A stretch of DNA of 64,000 nucleotides, taken from contig JADLAY010000003.1 in the NCBI GenBank assembly GCA_020849765.1, positions 186,001 to 250,000 of the forward strand, in the 5' to 3' direction. Origin of the DNA: Anaerolineae bacterium (GTDB taxonomy: Bacteria > Chloroflexota > Anaerolineae > Aggregatilineales > Phototrophicaceae). This document shows positions 54,386 through 61,755 of the stretch, piece after piece (the first letter of the stretch is position 1; every line of letters begins with the position of its first letter). Under the pieces are notes generated by a model that saw nothing but the letters and a program-made list of their open reading frames with translations, ran no database searches and was not told where the DNA came from. The position numbers were made by a program, and so were the translations under genes.

Positions 54386-54407
54386 GATTCGTAAGATGTG
54401 ACGAATC
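54386..54407. terminator. stem-loop after the small membrane gene, possible terminator
   Basis: A 7-bp stem GATTCGT/ACGAATC (54386-54392 and 54401-54407) with an eight-base loop follows the stop at 54376. There is no T-run behind it, so termination is uncertain and it could also be a regulator dyad. Confidence 0.3.
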
Positions 54408-54430
54408 TCAGGCAGGATGCCGTTTCTATA

Positions 54431-54459
54431 TCGACAAAAAAAAGACCGAATGCTATACT
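54431..54459 (+). promoter_or_regulatory. sigma-70 promoter of the GntR/FCD regulator
   Basis: The -35 TCGACA (54431-54436) and the -10 TATACT (54454-54459) are exactly 17 bases apart. An extended -10 element TGC precedes the -10. The predicted transcript start is near 54466. This is the best promoter in the window. Confidence 0.7.
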
Positions 54460-54462
54460 TCC

Positions 54463-54495
54463 ATTCAACTGATTATTCAGATTGATCAGATGAAT
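54463..54495 (+). promoter_or_regulatory. 11-bp inverted-repeat operator over the regulator's transcript start
   Basis: Arms ATTCAACTGAT (54463-54473) and ATCAGATGAAT (54485-54495) pair at 10 of 11 positions with an 11-base spacer. They begin just after the -10 and span the predicted +1 and the ATG at 54490. A dimeric regulator bound there would block its own promoter, which points to autoregulation by the encoded GntR-type protein. Confidence 0.62.
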
Positions 54496-55224
54496 AGTTG
54501 CACTTCTATGGCTCGACTTCCCTTAGACTCCGACCTCCTCGACTTCATCGTCAAAAAGGGATTCCAACCCGGCGACCGTCTCCCGACCATCACCGAATTG
54601 CAGGATCCAGCGCAGCTCGGCATCAGCATCAGTAAGGTGCGCGAACAGCTTGAGGTCGCGCGTGCGCTCGGCGTCGTCGAGGTGCGTTCGAAGACGGGCA
54701 TGAAGCTGCGCGAGTACGCGTTCACGCCTGCGATTCGCCTGAGTTTGTTCTACGCCCTGTCGATTCAACCCGAACTGTTCGAAGCCTTCAGCGCGCTGCG
54801 CAATCACGTCGAAATCGCCTTCTGGCACGAAGCCTGCGCCCTCCTGACCGAGGAAGACAAGGGGTCGATGCGCGAATGCATTCGGGCAGCGCGTGAAAAG
54901 CTCAGCCCTCATAACGGACACATCCACATCCCGTATGAAGAGCATCGCGCTTTTCACCTGGGGATGTTTAAACATCTTGAGAATCCCTTCGTGGGCGGCA
55001 TCCTGGAAGCGTACTGGGATGCCTACGAGGCCGTCGAGGTCAGCCGCTATGCCGACTATGCCTACCACACGAAGGTGTGGGACTACCACGAGCACATCCT
55101 GGATGCGATTTGCGATGGCGACTTCGAGCGTGCCCAGGAGTTGTTCATCGAGCATATCGATCTCCGGCAGCACACGCATTCGGCGATGCCGGTAGATAGC
55201 CCGTCCGTGGCTGAGTTGAAATGA
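54490..55224 (+). CDS. GntR family transcriptional regulator, FCD (FadR/PdhR-like) type
   Basis: 244 residues from the ATG at 54490, which is inside the right arm of the operator; ATG 54508 is an alternative that would leave the operator wholly untranslated. No strong ribosome site is seen for either. The N-terminal winged helix (about 15-80) has FQPGDRLPTITEL and ISISKVREQLEVARALGVVEV. The C-terminal FCD domain is all-helical, with EEHRAFHLGMFKHL and EHILDAICDGDFERAQELFIEHIDL; its His and Asp residues often bind a metal and an organic-acid ligand. It precedes korA and may respond to a 2-oxoacid or acyl metabolite, but no matching operator is seen in the gap before korA. Confidence 0.9.
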   Translation: MNSCTSMARLPLDSDLLDFIVKKGFQPGDRLPTITELQDPAQLGISISKVREQLEVARALGVVEVRSKTGMKLREYAFTPAIRLSLFYALSIQPELFEAFSALRNHVEIAFWHEACALLTEEDKGSMRECIRAAREKLSPHNGHIHIPYEEHRAFHLGMFKHLENPFVGGILEAYWDAYEAVEVSRYADYAYHTKVWDYHEHILDAICDGDFERAQELFIEHIDLRQHTHSAMPVDSPSVAELK

Positions 55225-55256
55225 ACTTTAAGTAAGAAAGAGAAGGAGTTTTTATC

Positions 55257-55284
55257 GGGGCAACCCAGGGTTCCCACATTTTTC
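55257..55284 (+). terminator. weak terminator after the GntR regulator
   Basis: A short stem built from GGGCAAC and GTTCCC (55257-55274, one bulge) is followed by ACATTTTT. It may separate the regulator transcript from korAB. Confidence 0.38.
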
Positions 55285-55299
55285 TACCTTTAAGGACGC

Positions 55300-55328
55300 C
55301 TGACAAATATATGCCGGGCTTGTAATGT
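55300..55328 (+). promoter_or_regulatory. candidate promoter of korAB
   Basis: The -35 CTGACA (55300-55305) and the -10 TAATGT (55323-55328) are 17 bases apart, leaving a leader of about 14 bases before the ATG at 55349. The ribosome site AGGAG (55336-55340) would lie at the very 5' end of that transcript, which makes a further upstream start possible. Confidence 0.4.
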
Positions 55329-55348
55329 GACGACCAGGAGCTTAGTGC

Positions 55349-57199
55349 ATGAGCGCAGTCAATTATCAACCTGATACTCGTACGCAGTCCGCGTACCAGG
55401 GCGAGCCAGTGGTTAACGACTTTGCCCTCATGGTGGCGACGAAGAACGGTTCCGGCAGCCAGACCTCGAACGAAGTCCTGATTCGGTCTTTGTTCCGAAT
55501 GGGCATTCCCGTCAGCGGCAAGAACCTGTTCCCGTCGAACATCAAAGGCCTGCCGACGTGGTACACCATCCGCGCCAGCAAAGACAGTTACATCGCGCGC
55601 CGGGCGACGACCGAGGTCGCCGTTGCGATGAACCAGGACACCGCCGCCGAAGACATCGACAATCTGCCGGAAGGCGGCGTTTGCATCATCCCGGAAGAAT
55701 GGAAGTGGGGCCAGAGCCGCCAGGACATCGTCTACTACGAGATCCCGGTCAAGGCGACGCTCGGCCTGTCGGACATCCCGTCCGATTTTCGTGACCGCAT
55801 TGCCAACATGGTCTATGTTGGCGCGTGCGCCTATCTCTTCAACATGCCGCTCGATATCGTGCGCAAGGCGCTGCTGGATACGTTCAACGGCAAAGAGAAA
55901 CCGGCGAACATGAACTTCGAAGTTATCCAGAACGCCTACGACTGGTCGAAGGAGAACCTGGTCAAGCAAGACCCGTTCCGCTTCGAGCCGCTCGACCTGA
56001 CCGAAGGCAAGATTCTGATCACCGGTAACGAGGCGGGCGCGCTGGGCGCCATCTTCGGTGGTCTGACCGTCGCTTCCTGGTACCCGATCACGCCGTCGAC
56101 CAGCGTGATTGATGCCGTGCTCGACCACAAACATCTGCGCAAAGATCCCGAGACGGGCAAAGACACGGTCGCCGTCGTCCAGGCGGAAGACGAGCTGGCG
56201 GCCATCGGCATGATCATCGGCGCGGGCTGGGCGGGCGCGCGAGCGATGACTGCAACCAGCGGCCCCGGCATCAGCCTGATGGCGGAATTCACCGGCCTGG
56301 CTTATTTCGCCGAGATCCCGTGCGTCATCTGGGATATCACGCGCATGGGGCCGAGCACCGGCCTGCCGACACGCACCAGCCAGGGTGACTTGCTCTTCAT
56401 CCATTTCCTGGGCCACGGCGATACCCGCCAGGTCGCCCTGCTGCCCGGCAACGTCGCCGAGTGCTTCGAGTTTGGCTGGCTGGCCTTCGACATGGCCGAC
56501 CACTTCCAGACGCCGGTCTTCGTCATGAGCGACCTCGACCTCGGCATGAACATCTGGATGAGCGAGCCGTTCGCCTATCCTGGTACGCCGATCAACCGCG
56601 GCAAGCTGCTGGCCGACAAAGAGAAGTTCGAAGCCTTCCTGGCCGAACACGGCGAGTGGTACCGCTTCCGTGACTACGACAACGATGCCGTGCCCTATCG
56701 CACGATTCCGGGCATCGATCATCTGCGCGCGGCCTACTTCACGCGCGGCACCGGCCACAACGACATGGCGACCTACAGCGAGCGCGGTGAAGACTGGGTG
56801 CAGAACCTGACTCGCATCTCGAACAAGATCGACAGCAGCCGCGCCATCCTGCCGCAGCCGGTGATCGACTACGATCCGCAGAATGAGATCGGCATCATTT
56901 CGTTCGGTTCGAACGACCCCGCCGTGCAAGAAGGTCGCGATCGTCTGGCGGCGGCCGGCATCGGCACCAACTCGCTGCGCGTGCGCGCGCTGCCGTTGGC
57001 CGCATCGGTCAAGGACTTCATCTTCAAGCACAAGCGCGTCTACGTCGTCGAAAACAATCACGACGGCCAACTGGCCCAGCTCATTCGTCTGGAAACCGCA
57101 GAAGACACAACCCATATGATTTCGCTGCCGCTGGGCGACACACTCCCCATGACGGCAAAGTGGGTCTTCGAATCAGTGACCCAGTGGGAGAACAAGTAA
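55349..57199 (+). CDS. korA: 2-oxoacid:ferredoxin oxidoreductase, fused gamma-alpha subunit (KorA)
   Basis: 616 residues. The N-terminal gamma-type domain (about 25-200) starts VATKNGSGSQTSNEVLIRSL and includes FPSNIKGLPTWYTIRAS. The alpha domain follows with GNEAGALGAIFGGLTVASWY and PITPSTSVIDAVL, then QAEDELAAIGMIIGAGWAGA and TSGPGISLM, the pattern of KorA-type subunits. This fused layout is common in two-subunit KorAB enzymes, which use ferredoxin, CoA and thiamine diphosphate to convert 2-oxoglutarate or a related 2-oxoacid to the acyl-CoA. The site AGGAG precedes the ATG. The substrate cannot be fixed from sequence alone. Confidence 0.93.
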   Translation: MSAVNYQPDTRTQSAYQGEPVVNDFALMVATKNGSGSQTSNEVLIRSLFRMGIPVSGKNLFPSNIKGLPTWYTIRASKDSYIARRATTEVAVAMNQDTAAEDIDNLPEGGVCIIPEEWKWGQSRQDIVYYEIPVKATLGLSDIPSDFRDRIANMVYVGACAYLFNMPLDIVRKALLDTFNGKEKPANMNFEVIQNAYDWSKENLVKQDPFRFEPLDLTEGKILITGNEAGALGAIFGGLTVASWYPITPSTSVIDAVLDHKHLRKDPETGKDTVAVVQAEDELAAIGMIIGAGWAGARAMTATSGPGISLMAEFTGLAYFAEIPCVIWDITRMGPSTGLPTRTSQGDLLFIHFLGHGDTRQVALLPGNVAECFEFGWLAFDMADHFQTPVFVMSDLDLGMNIWMSEPFAYPGTPINRGKLLADKEKFEAFLAEHGEWYRFRDYDNDAVPYRTIPGIDHLRAAYFTRGTGHNDMATYSERGEDWVQNLTRISNKIDSSRAILPQPVIDYDPQNEIGIISFGSNDPAVQEGRDRLAAAGIGTNSLRVRALPLAASVKDFIFKHKRVYVVENNHDGQLAQLIRLETAEDTTHMISLPLGDTLPMTAKWVFESVTQWENK

Positions 57200-57201
57200 C
57201 C

Positions 57202-58227
57202 ATGCCCAACGCACTCGGTCTCGAAAGACAAGATTATCGCGCAGCCAAGAGCACGCTTTGCCCTGGCTGCGGCCATGACTCGATTTCGAATCAGATCATC
57301 AGCGCGGTCTATGACCTCAGCCTGCCGATGACCAAGGTGCTCAAGTTCAGCGGCATCGGCTGCTCGAGCAAGACACCGGCTTACTTCCTGCGCGGTTCGC
57401 ACGGGTTCAACTCGGTGCATGGCCGTATGCCCTCCGTCGCGACCGGCGCCACGCTCGCCAATGCCGGTCTGTACGCCATCGGCGTCAGCGGTGACGGCGA
57501 CACGGGCAGCATCGGCTTTGGCCAGTTCAAGCACCTGATCCGCCGCAACGTGCCGATGGTCTACCTGGTCGAAAATAACGGCGTCTACGGCCTGACCAAG
57601 GGCCAGTTCTCGGCGACCGCCGACGAGGGCGCCAAGCTCAAGTACTACGGCAAGAACGAACTGCCGCCGATCGACCTGTGCCTGGAAGCCATCATTAGCG
57701 GCTGCACGTTCGTGGCTCGGAGTTTCTCCGGTGACGCCAAGCAGGTGCAGACGCTGATCAAGGCGGCCCTGAGCCATCGCGGCACGGCGGTGATCGACAT
57801 CATCAGCCCGTGCGTGACCTTCAACAATTCCCCGGATTCGACCAAGAGCTACGATTACGGCAAGGCGCACGAAGTCCCGCTGCACCAGATCGACTTCATG
57901 CCCAACGGTTTCGTCCCGGAGCGTGAGGAGATCACCGTCGACAGCGACTACGAACTGATCGAAGTCCAGATGCATGACGGTTCGTACATCCGCCTGCAGC
58001 AGATCGATAAGGATCACGATCCACGCAATCGTGCTGCCGCGATGGCAGTGCTGGAGAAGGCGCAGCGCGAAGAACTGTTCCTGACCGGCCTCATCTACTA
58101 CGAAGAGCCGCGCCCGACCCTGGCGGAAACGCTCGACCTGGTGGATCAGCCGCTCAGCGCGTTGTCCGATGCGCAGCTTCGTCCGTCCGAAGACGCCCTG
58201 AAGAACCTGATGGCGAAGTACAGCTAG
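57202..58227 (+). CDS. korB: 2-oxoacid:ferredoxin oxidoreductase, beta subunit (KorB)
   Basis: 341 residues from the ATG at 57202, two bases after korA. The Fe-S/thiamine region starts with STLCPGCGHDS (Cys 20 and Cys 23), then FSGIGCSSKTP. The thiamine-diphosphate motif is GDGDTGSIGFGQFKHLIRRN followed by VENNGVYGLTKGQ. It forms the catalytic heterodimer with KorA in the cytoplasm and passes electrons to ferredoxin. The C-terminal extension of about 80 residues (after DFMPNGFVPERE) is usual for this subgroup. The gene ends at a strong bidirectional terminator. Confidence 0.94.
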   Translation: MPNALGLERQDYRAAKSTLCPGCGHDSISNQIISAVYDLSLPMTKVLKFSGIGCSSKTPAYFLRGSHGFNSVHGRMPSVATGATLANAGLYAIGVSGDGDTGSIGFGQFKHLIRRNVPMVYLVENNGVYGLTKGQFSATADEGAKLKYYGKNELPPIDLCLEAIISGCTFVARSFSGDAKQVQTLIKAALSHRGTAVIDIISPCVTFNNSPDSTKSYDYGKAHEVPLHQIDFMPNGFVPEREEITVDSDYELIEVQMHDGSYIRLQQIDKDHDPRNRAAAMAVLEKAQREELFLTGLIYYEEPRPTLAETLDLVDQPLSALSDAQLRPSEDALKNLMAKYS

Positions 58228-58252
58228 TCAACCGACCCCTCCAAAACGAAGA

Positions 58253-58283
58253 ACGGGATGGCAGTCAGTCCATCCCGTTTTTG
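58253..58283. terminator. bidirectional rho-independent terminator
   Basis: A perfect 10-bp stem AACGGGATGG/CCATCCCGTT (58253-58262 and 58271-58280) with an eight-base loop is followed by TTTGTT on the right and preceded by AAAACG on the left. It separates the convergent korB (+) and ligase-fusion (-) genes. Confidence 0.8.
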
Positions 58284-60797
58284 TTAGGTTGCCACGCCCT
58301 CGTCGCCGACATTTGTTGCCGCAACCTGCTCGCCATCTTCCACCAATAAGCGCCGCAGCACCTTACCGACGAAGCTCTTCGGTAGCTCGTCACGAAACTC
58401 GATCTCCCAGGGTACGGCGTACTCTTTGAGACGCCGCCTGCACAAGGCCATGATCTCATCTTTAGTCAGCCTGGTGCCCTCGCGCGGCACGATGTAGGCT
58501 TTGATGCGCTGATCGCCCTCACCTTCGCGCGCCAGACCGACGACGGCGGCCTCTTTGATGGCGGGATGCTCGTAGAGCACCTCTTCCACATCGCGCGGGT
58601 AGACCTGGTACTTACCCGCCAGGATCATCTCCTTCTTGCGGCTGATGATCTGGAAGTAGCCGTCGTCGTCCATGCGCGCGACGTCGCCCGTCATCAGCCA
58701 GCCGTCCTTCATCAGCGCCTGGGCCGTGGCATCGGCCTGCCCCCAATAGCCATCCATCACCTGCGGGCCGCGAATGGCCAGCTCGCCGATCTGCCCTGAC
58801 GGCAGCGTTTCGCCCGTCGCCAGGTCGACGATCTTGGCCTCGGTGTTGGGCATCGGCACGCCGATGCTGCCCACCTTGCGCAGGCCATGAAGCGGATTGG
58901 AATGCGTGACCGGCGAGGCCTCGGTCAATCCGTAGCCCTCGACCAGGCGGCCACGCGTCAGCTTCTCGAACGCCTCCGCGACCTCGACCGGGAGCGGCGC
59001 CGCGCCGGAGATGCAGGCCTTGACGCTCTTGATGCCGAAGCGGCGCACGCCGGAGAACTGGTTGATCGCCATGTACATCGTCGGCACGCCGGGGAACAAC
59101 GTCGGCTTCGACTTCTGGATCGCCCTGAGCACGTCCTGCGTGACGAAGGTCGGCAGGATGACGATCTTGGCGCCGAGCGCGATTGGCACGTTCATGGCAG
59201 CGGTCATGCCGTACGAGTGCGAGAACGGCAGCACGGCCAGCACGACTTCATAGCCCTCGCGCAGTTCGGTGATCCAATGCCGCGTTTGCAGCGCGTTGGC
59301 GAGCAGCGCACGGTGGCTGAGCATAACACCCTTCGGCTTGTCCATCGTGCCGCCGGTGTACTGAATGACCGCCAGCGTATCAGCGCTGACTTCGACCTGC
59401 GGGCGCATCGGTGGATGCGACTGGATCAGCGCCGACCACAGATACTCGCCCTGCTGCAAGCCGTCCGTGAGCAGGTGCCCTTCGCGCTTCTCGCGCCCCA
59501 GGCCGAATGCGATCCGCTGCGTCAGACCCATGTAGTCTTTAATGCTGGTGAAAATGACGGCCCGCAGATCGCAGCGCGTTTTGACCTCGCGCGCAGTTTT
59601 GCTGTAGAGCGTCAATGTGATCAGGATCTCGGCGCCAGAATCGGTCACCTGGCGCTGGACCTCCTCACGGTCGTTGACCGGGCTGGTCGAGACGATCACC
59701 CCACCGGCCTTGAGCACGGCGTAATAGGCGATGACGAACTGCGGCGTGTTCGGAAGCAGCAGCATGACGCGCTTGCCCTTGTCGACGCCGAGCGAGCGCA
59801 GCGCATTCGCCAGCCGGTTGACTTCAGCATCTAGCTGGCGGTAGGTCATAGTGCGACCATAGAAGCTGATGGCCGGACGACTGCCCGCCCGGCGCACGGC
59901 GCTGTGCAGCAGTCGATGCAGCGCTCGATTAGGCAGGCCCAGCGTGATCGGCACGCCCTTCTCGTAATGGCGCACCCACGGGCGCTCGACGGCGAGATTC
60001 AGCCTGCCGCGCTGCACACGCCATGATTTCTCGGCCTCCGGATCGCTGACGAAGCGCTCGATGGCGCGGTTGACCGCATCCGCGCGCTCCAGCGGCACCA
60101 GATGGCTGGACACACCGATGTTGACGTCTTCGGCATCGGGGATCGTCTGCGCCACTTCCTCGAACGCAGCCGTCGGGTAAACCTGATCGCGTTCGCCGCG
60201 AATGACGAGCACCGGCATTTGCAGGTCACGAAACTTGCTCCAGCCGTTCCAGACGCGCATATTGTTGAAGTAGAGATTCTTGAGCACGTGCGCCTCGGCA
60301 GCGAGTTGCCGCCGCACCATGCGCCGGATCGGGCGCAGCACGGTCAGCGGCAGGCGCAGCAGCGTAACCGCGCCCGGAAAGAGCGAATACTCGCCCGTGG
60401 TCGCCACCAGCACCAGCCGGGCGACGTCGTTGGGGCGGCGGTGGGCGAACTCGGTCACGATCGCCCCGCCAAACGAATGCCCGCACAGGATGATCGGCAG
60501 CTTGACTTCCAGCTTCGCCAGCAGCATGTCCAGATCGGACTGGATCTCGGCCATGTCGTAACGGCTGTTCGGCGCATCCGAACGGCCATGCCCGCGCACG
60601 TCAATCGCGATCACGCGGTAGTCATCCGAGAACGCTTTGAGCTGATACTGCCACTGCATGGCATAGCCGCCGTAGCCATGCACGAACACCATGGTGCCGA
60701 TCGGTGCTTCCGGAGTAACTTCGACGTAACTGATGCGAACGGGTGGCTCGTCCTGAACTAAGACCTCTTCTCGATAAAGCTCTAAATCGACTTCCAT
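58284..60797 (-). CDS. alpha/beta hydrolase fused to an AMP-forming acyl-CoA ligase
   Basis: 837 residues. Domain 1 (about 10-270) is an alpha/beta hydrolase with the nucleophile in GHSFGGAIV (about residues 105-113), the oxyanion VHGYGGYAMQWQ, VIAIDVRGHGRSDAP and a catalytic His in GVSSHLVPLE. Domain 2 (about 295-825) is an ANL-superfamily acyl-CoA synthetase. It has the P-loop TGGTMDKPKGV near 480, YGLTEASPVTHSN, and the conserved TGDVARMDDDGYFQI then RKKEMILAGKYQVYPRDVEEVL, with the acyl-adenylate Lys in SFVGKVLRR. The fusion could release a fatty acid from an ester or thioester and re-activate it to acyl-CoA. It may be a lipid-recycling enzyme. Neighbouring FakA/FakB-like genes support a fatty-acid theme. 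Confidence 0.87.
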   Translation of the reverse strand: MEVDLELYREEVLVQDEPPVRISYVEVTPEAPIGTMVFVHGYGGYAMQWQYQLKAFSDDYRVIAIDVRGHGRSDAPNSRYDMAEIQSDLDMLLAKLEVKLPIILCGHSFGGAIVTEFAHRRPNDVARLVLVATTGEYSLFPGAVTLLRLPLTVLRPIRRMVRRQLAAEAHVLKNLYFNNMRVWNGWSKFRDLQMPVLVIRGERDQVYPTAAFEEVAQTIPDAEDVNIGVSSHLVPLERADAVNRAIERFVSDPEAEKSWRVQRGRLNLAVERPWVRHYEKGVPITLGLPNRALHRLLHSAVRRAGSRPAISFYGRTMTYRQLDAEVNRLANALRSLGVDKGKRVMLLLPNTPQFVIAYYAVLKAGGVIVSTSPVNDREEVQRQVTDSGAEILITLTLYSKTAREVKTRCDLRAVIFTSIKDYMGLTQRIAFGLGREKREGHLLTDGLQQGEYLWSALIQSHPPMRPQVEVSADTLAVIQYTGGTMDKPKGVMLSHRALLANALQTRHWITELREGYEVVLAVLPFSHSYGMTAAMNVPIALGAKIVILPTFVTQDVLRAIQKSKPTLFPGVPTMYMAINQFSGVRRFGIKSVKACISGAAPLPVEVAEAFEKLTRGRLVEGYGLTEASPVTHSNPLHGLRKVGSIGVPMPNTEAKIVDLATGETLPSGQIGELAIRGPQVMDGYWGQADATAQALMKDGWLMTGDVARMDDDGYFQIISRKKEMILAGKYQVYPRDVEEVLYEHPAIKEAAVVGLAREGEGDQRIKAYIVPREGTRLTKDEIMALCRRRLKEYAVPWEIEFRDELPKSFVGKVLRRLLVEDGEQVAATNVGDEGVAT

Positions 60798-60838
60798 TGC
60801 CGCCGCCTTTTGTTGACATAAACCTATTTGGGGGCCAC

Positions 60839-60847
60839 ATTATAGCA
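60839..60847 (-). promoter_or_regulatory. extended -10 promoter of the hydrolase-ligase fusion
   Basis: On the - strand TGC-TATAAT gives a perfect extended -10 (TATAAT at 60839-60844). No good -35 is found at 16-18 bases, as is often the case for extended -10 promoters. The predicted leader is about 35 bases. Confidence 0.55.
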
Positions 60848-60911
60848 GGGAGACACAGCCGCGACGCGCGGCAAATTGCGAAACTATCTTTAAGGCCGAT
60901 TGTTTTGATCA

Positions 60912-60942
60912 TTGACACAGACATGCGAAATCCGGGTAATTG
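60912..60942 (+). promoter_or_regulatory. candidate promoter of the rpe-fakA-degV run
   Basis: A perfect -35 TTGACA (60912-60917) lies 19 bases before TAATTG (60937-60942), or 17 bases before the weaker GGTAAT. Only the -35 is convincing. Confidence 0.38.
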
Positions 60943-60950
60943 TTCGCCTT

Positions 60951-60963
60951 TTTTGGGCCAAAA
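60951..60963. promoter_or_regulatory. perfect dyad TTTTGG-g-CCAAAA upstream of rpe
   Basis: This 13-base palindrome lies about 56 bases before the TTG start of rpe, downstream of the -35 candidate. Its A/T-rich surroundings make it a plausible operator for a dimeric regulator. It has no T-run to act as a terminator. Confidence 0.35.
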
Positions 60964-61018
60964 CAATACAATTACTCGTCAAGAATTCAAATAGAAGACT
61001 GTCGAGGTCGTAACCAAG

Positions 61019-61720
61019 TTGTCCGATAAAATCCGAATTGCCCCATCCATTCTTGCCGCAGATTTCACGCAATTGGGGCAGCAAATCCGTGACGCGCAAG
61101 CGGCGGGAGCGGAATGCATCCACATCGACGTCATGGATGGCCGCTTCGTCCCCAACATGTCGATGGGGCCGCTGGTCGTCGAGGCGGCGCGGCGCAGCAC
61201 CGATTTACCCCTTGATGTTCACCTCATGATTGTCGAGCCCGATCATCTGCTGGATCTGTTCGCCAAGGCGGGCGCATCGACCATTCACGTCCACTGGGAA
61301 ACCGGTTTCCACCTCAATCGTACATTGACCCACATTAGAGAGTTGGGCTGCGACGTTGGCATTGCCATCAACCCGCACACGCCGGTGGCCGTGCTGTCGG
61401 AAGTCCTTCCCCTGGTGGATAAAGTGCTGGTTATGACCGTCAACCCCGGCTACGGCGGGCAAGAGATGATCCCGCAGACGCTGCACAAAGTGACACAGCT
61501 ACGCGAGATCATCGACAGCCAGAAGCTGGCGATTGACGTGATGGTCGATGGCGGCGTCAACGAGGCCACCATCGGCGAAGTCGTCGACGCGGGCGCTGAT
61601 CTGCTCGTGGTCGGCAGTGGCTTTTTCAATAGCAAATTTACGCCCGCGCAGGGCATGGAGCGTCTTCACACGGCACTGGAAAAACATCGCACTAACCAGG
61701 GACAACTCACGGCCAGGTGA
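61019..61720 (+). CDS. rpe: ribulose-phosphate 3-epimerase
   Basis: 233 residues, the usual size, starting at a TTG. The TIM-barrel motifs are all present: IRIAPSILAADFTQLG at the N-terminus, the first catalytic Asp in IHIDVMDGRFVPN, LDVHLMIVEPD, VLVMTVNPGYGGQ, and the second catalytic Asp in MVDGGVNEATIG. It interconverts ribulose-5-phosphate and xylulose-5-phosphate in the pentose-phosphate or Calvin route. GAGGTCG upstream acts as the ribosome site. Adjacent to a FakA-like gene on the same strand, 35 bases apart. Confidence 0.96.
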   Translation: MSDKIRIAPSILAADFTQLGQQIRDAQAAGAECIHIDVMDGRFVPNMSMGPLVVEAARRSTDLPLDVHLMIVEPDHLLDLFAKAGASTIHVHWETGFHLNRTLTHIRELGCDVGIAINPHTPVAVLSEVLPLVDKVLVMTVNPGYGGQEMIPQTLHKVTQLREIIDSQKLAIDVMVDGGVNEATIGEVVDAGADLLVVGSGFFNSKFTPAQGMERLHTALEKHRTNQGQLTAR

Positions 61721-61755
61721 TAACGAGATTTTCATCCTGAGCGAGGAATAGAATT

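Noticed and set aside
54386..54407. tRNA-like or riboswitch fold in the gap before the GntR gene
   Set aside because: Only one short stem is present, with no conserved arms or aptamer pattern.
55145..57115. Long open frame of 656 codons on the - strand across korA
   Set aside because: It lies fully antisense to a gene with clear KorA motifs, has no family motif, and reflects the high-GC codon pattern.
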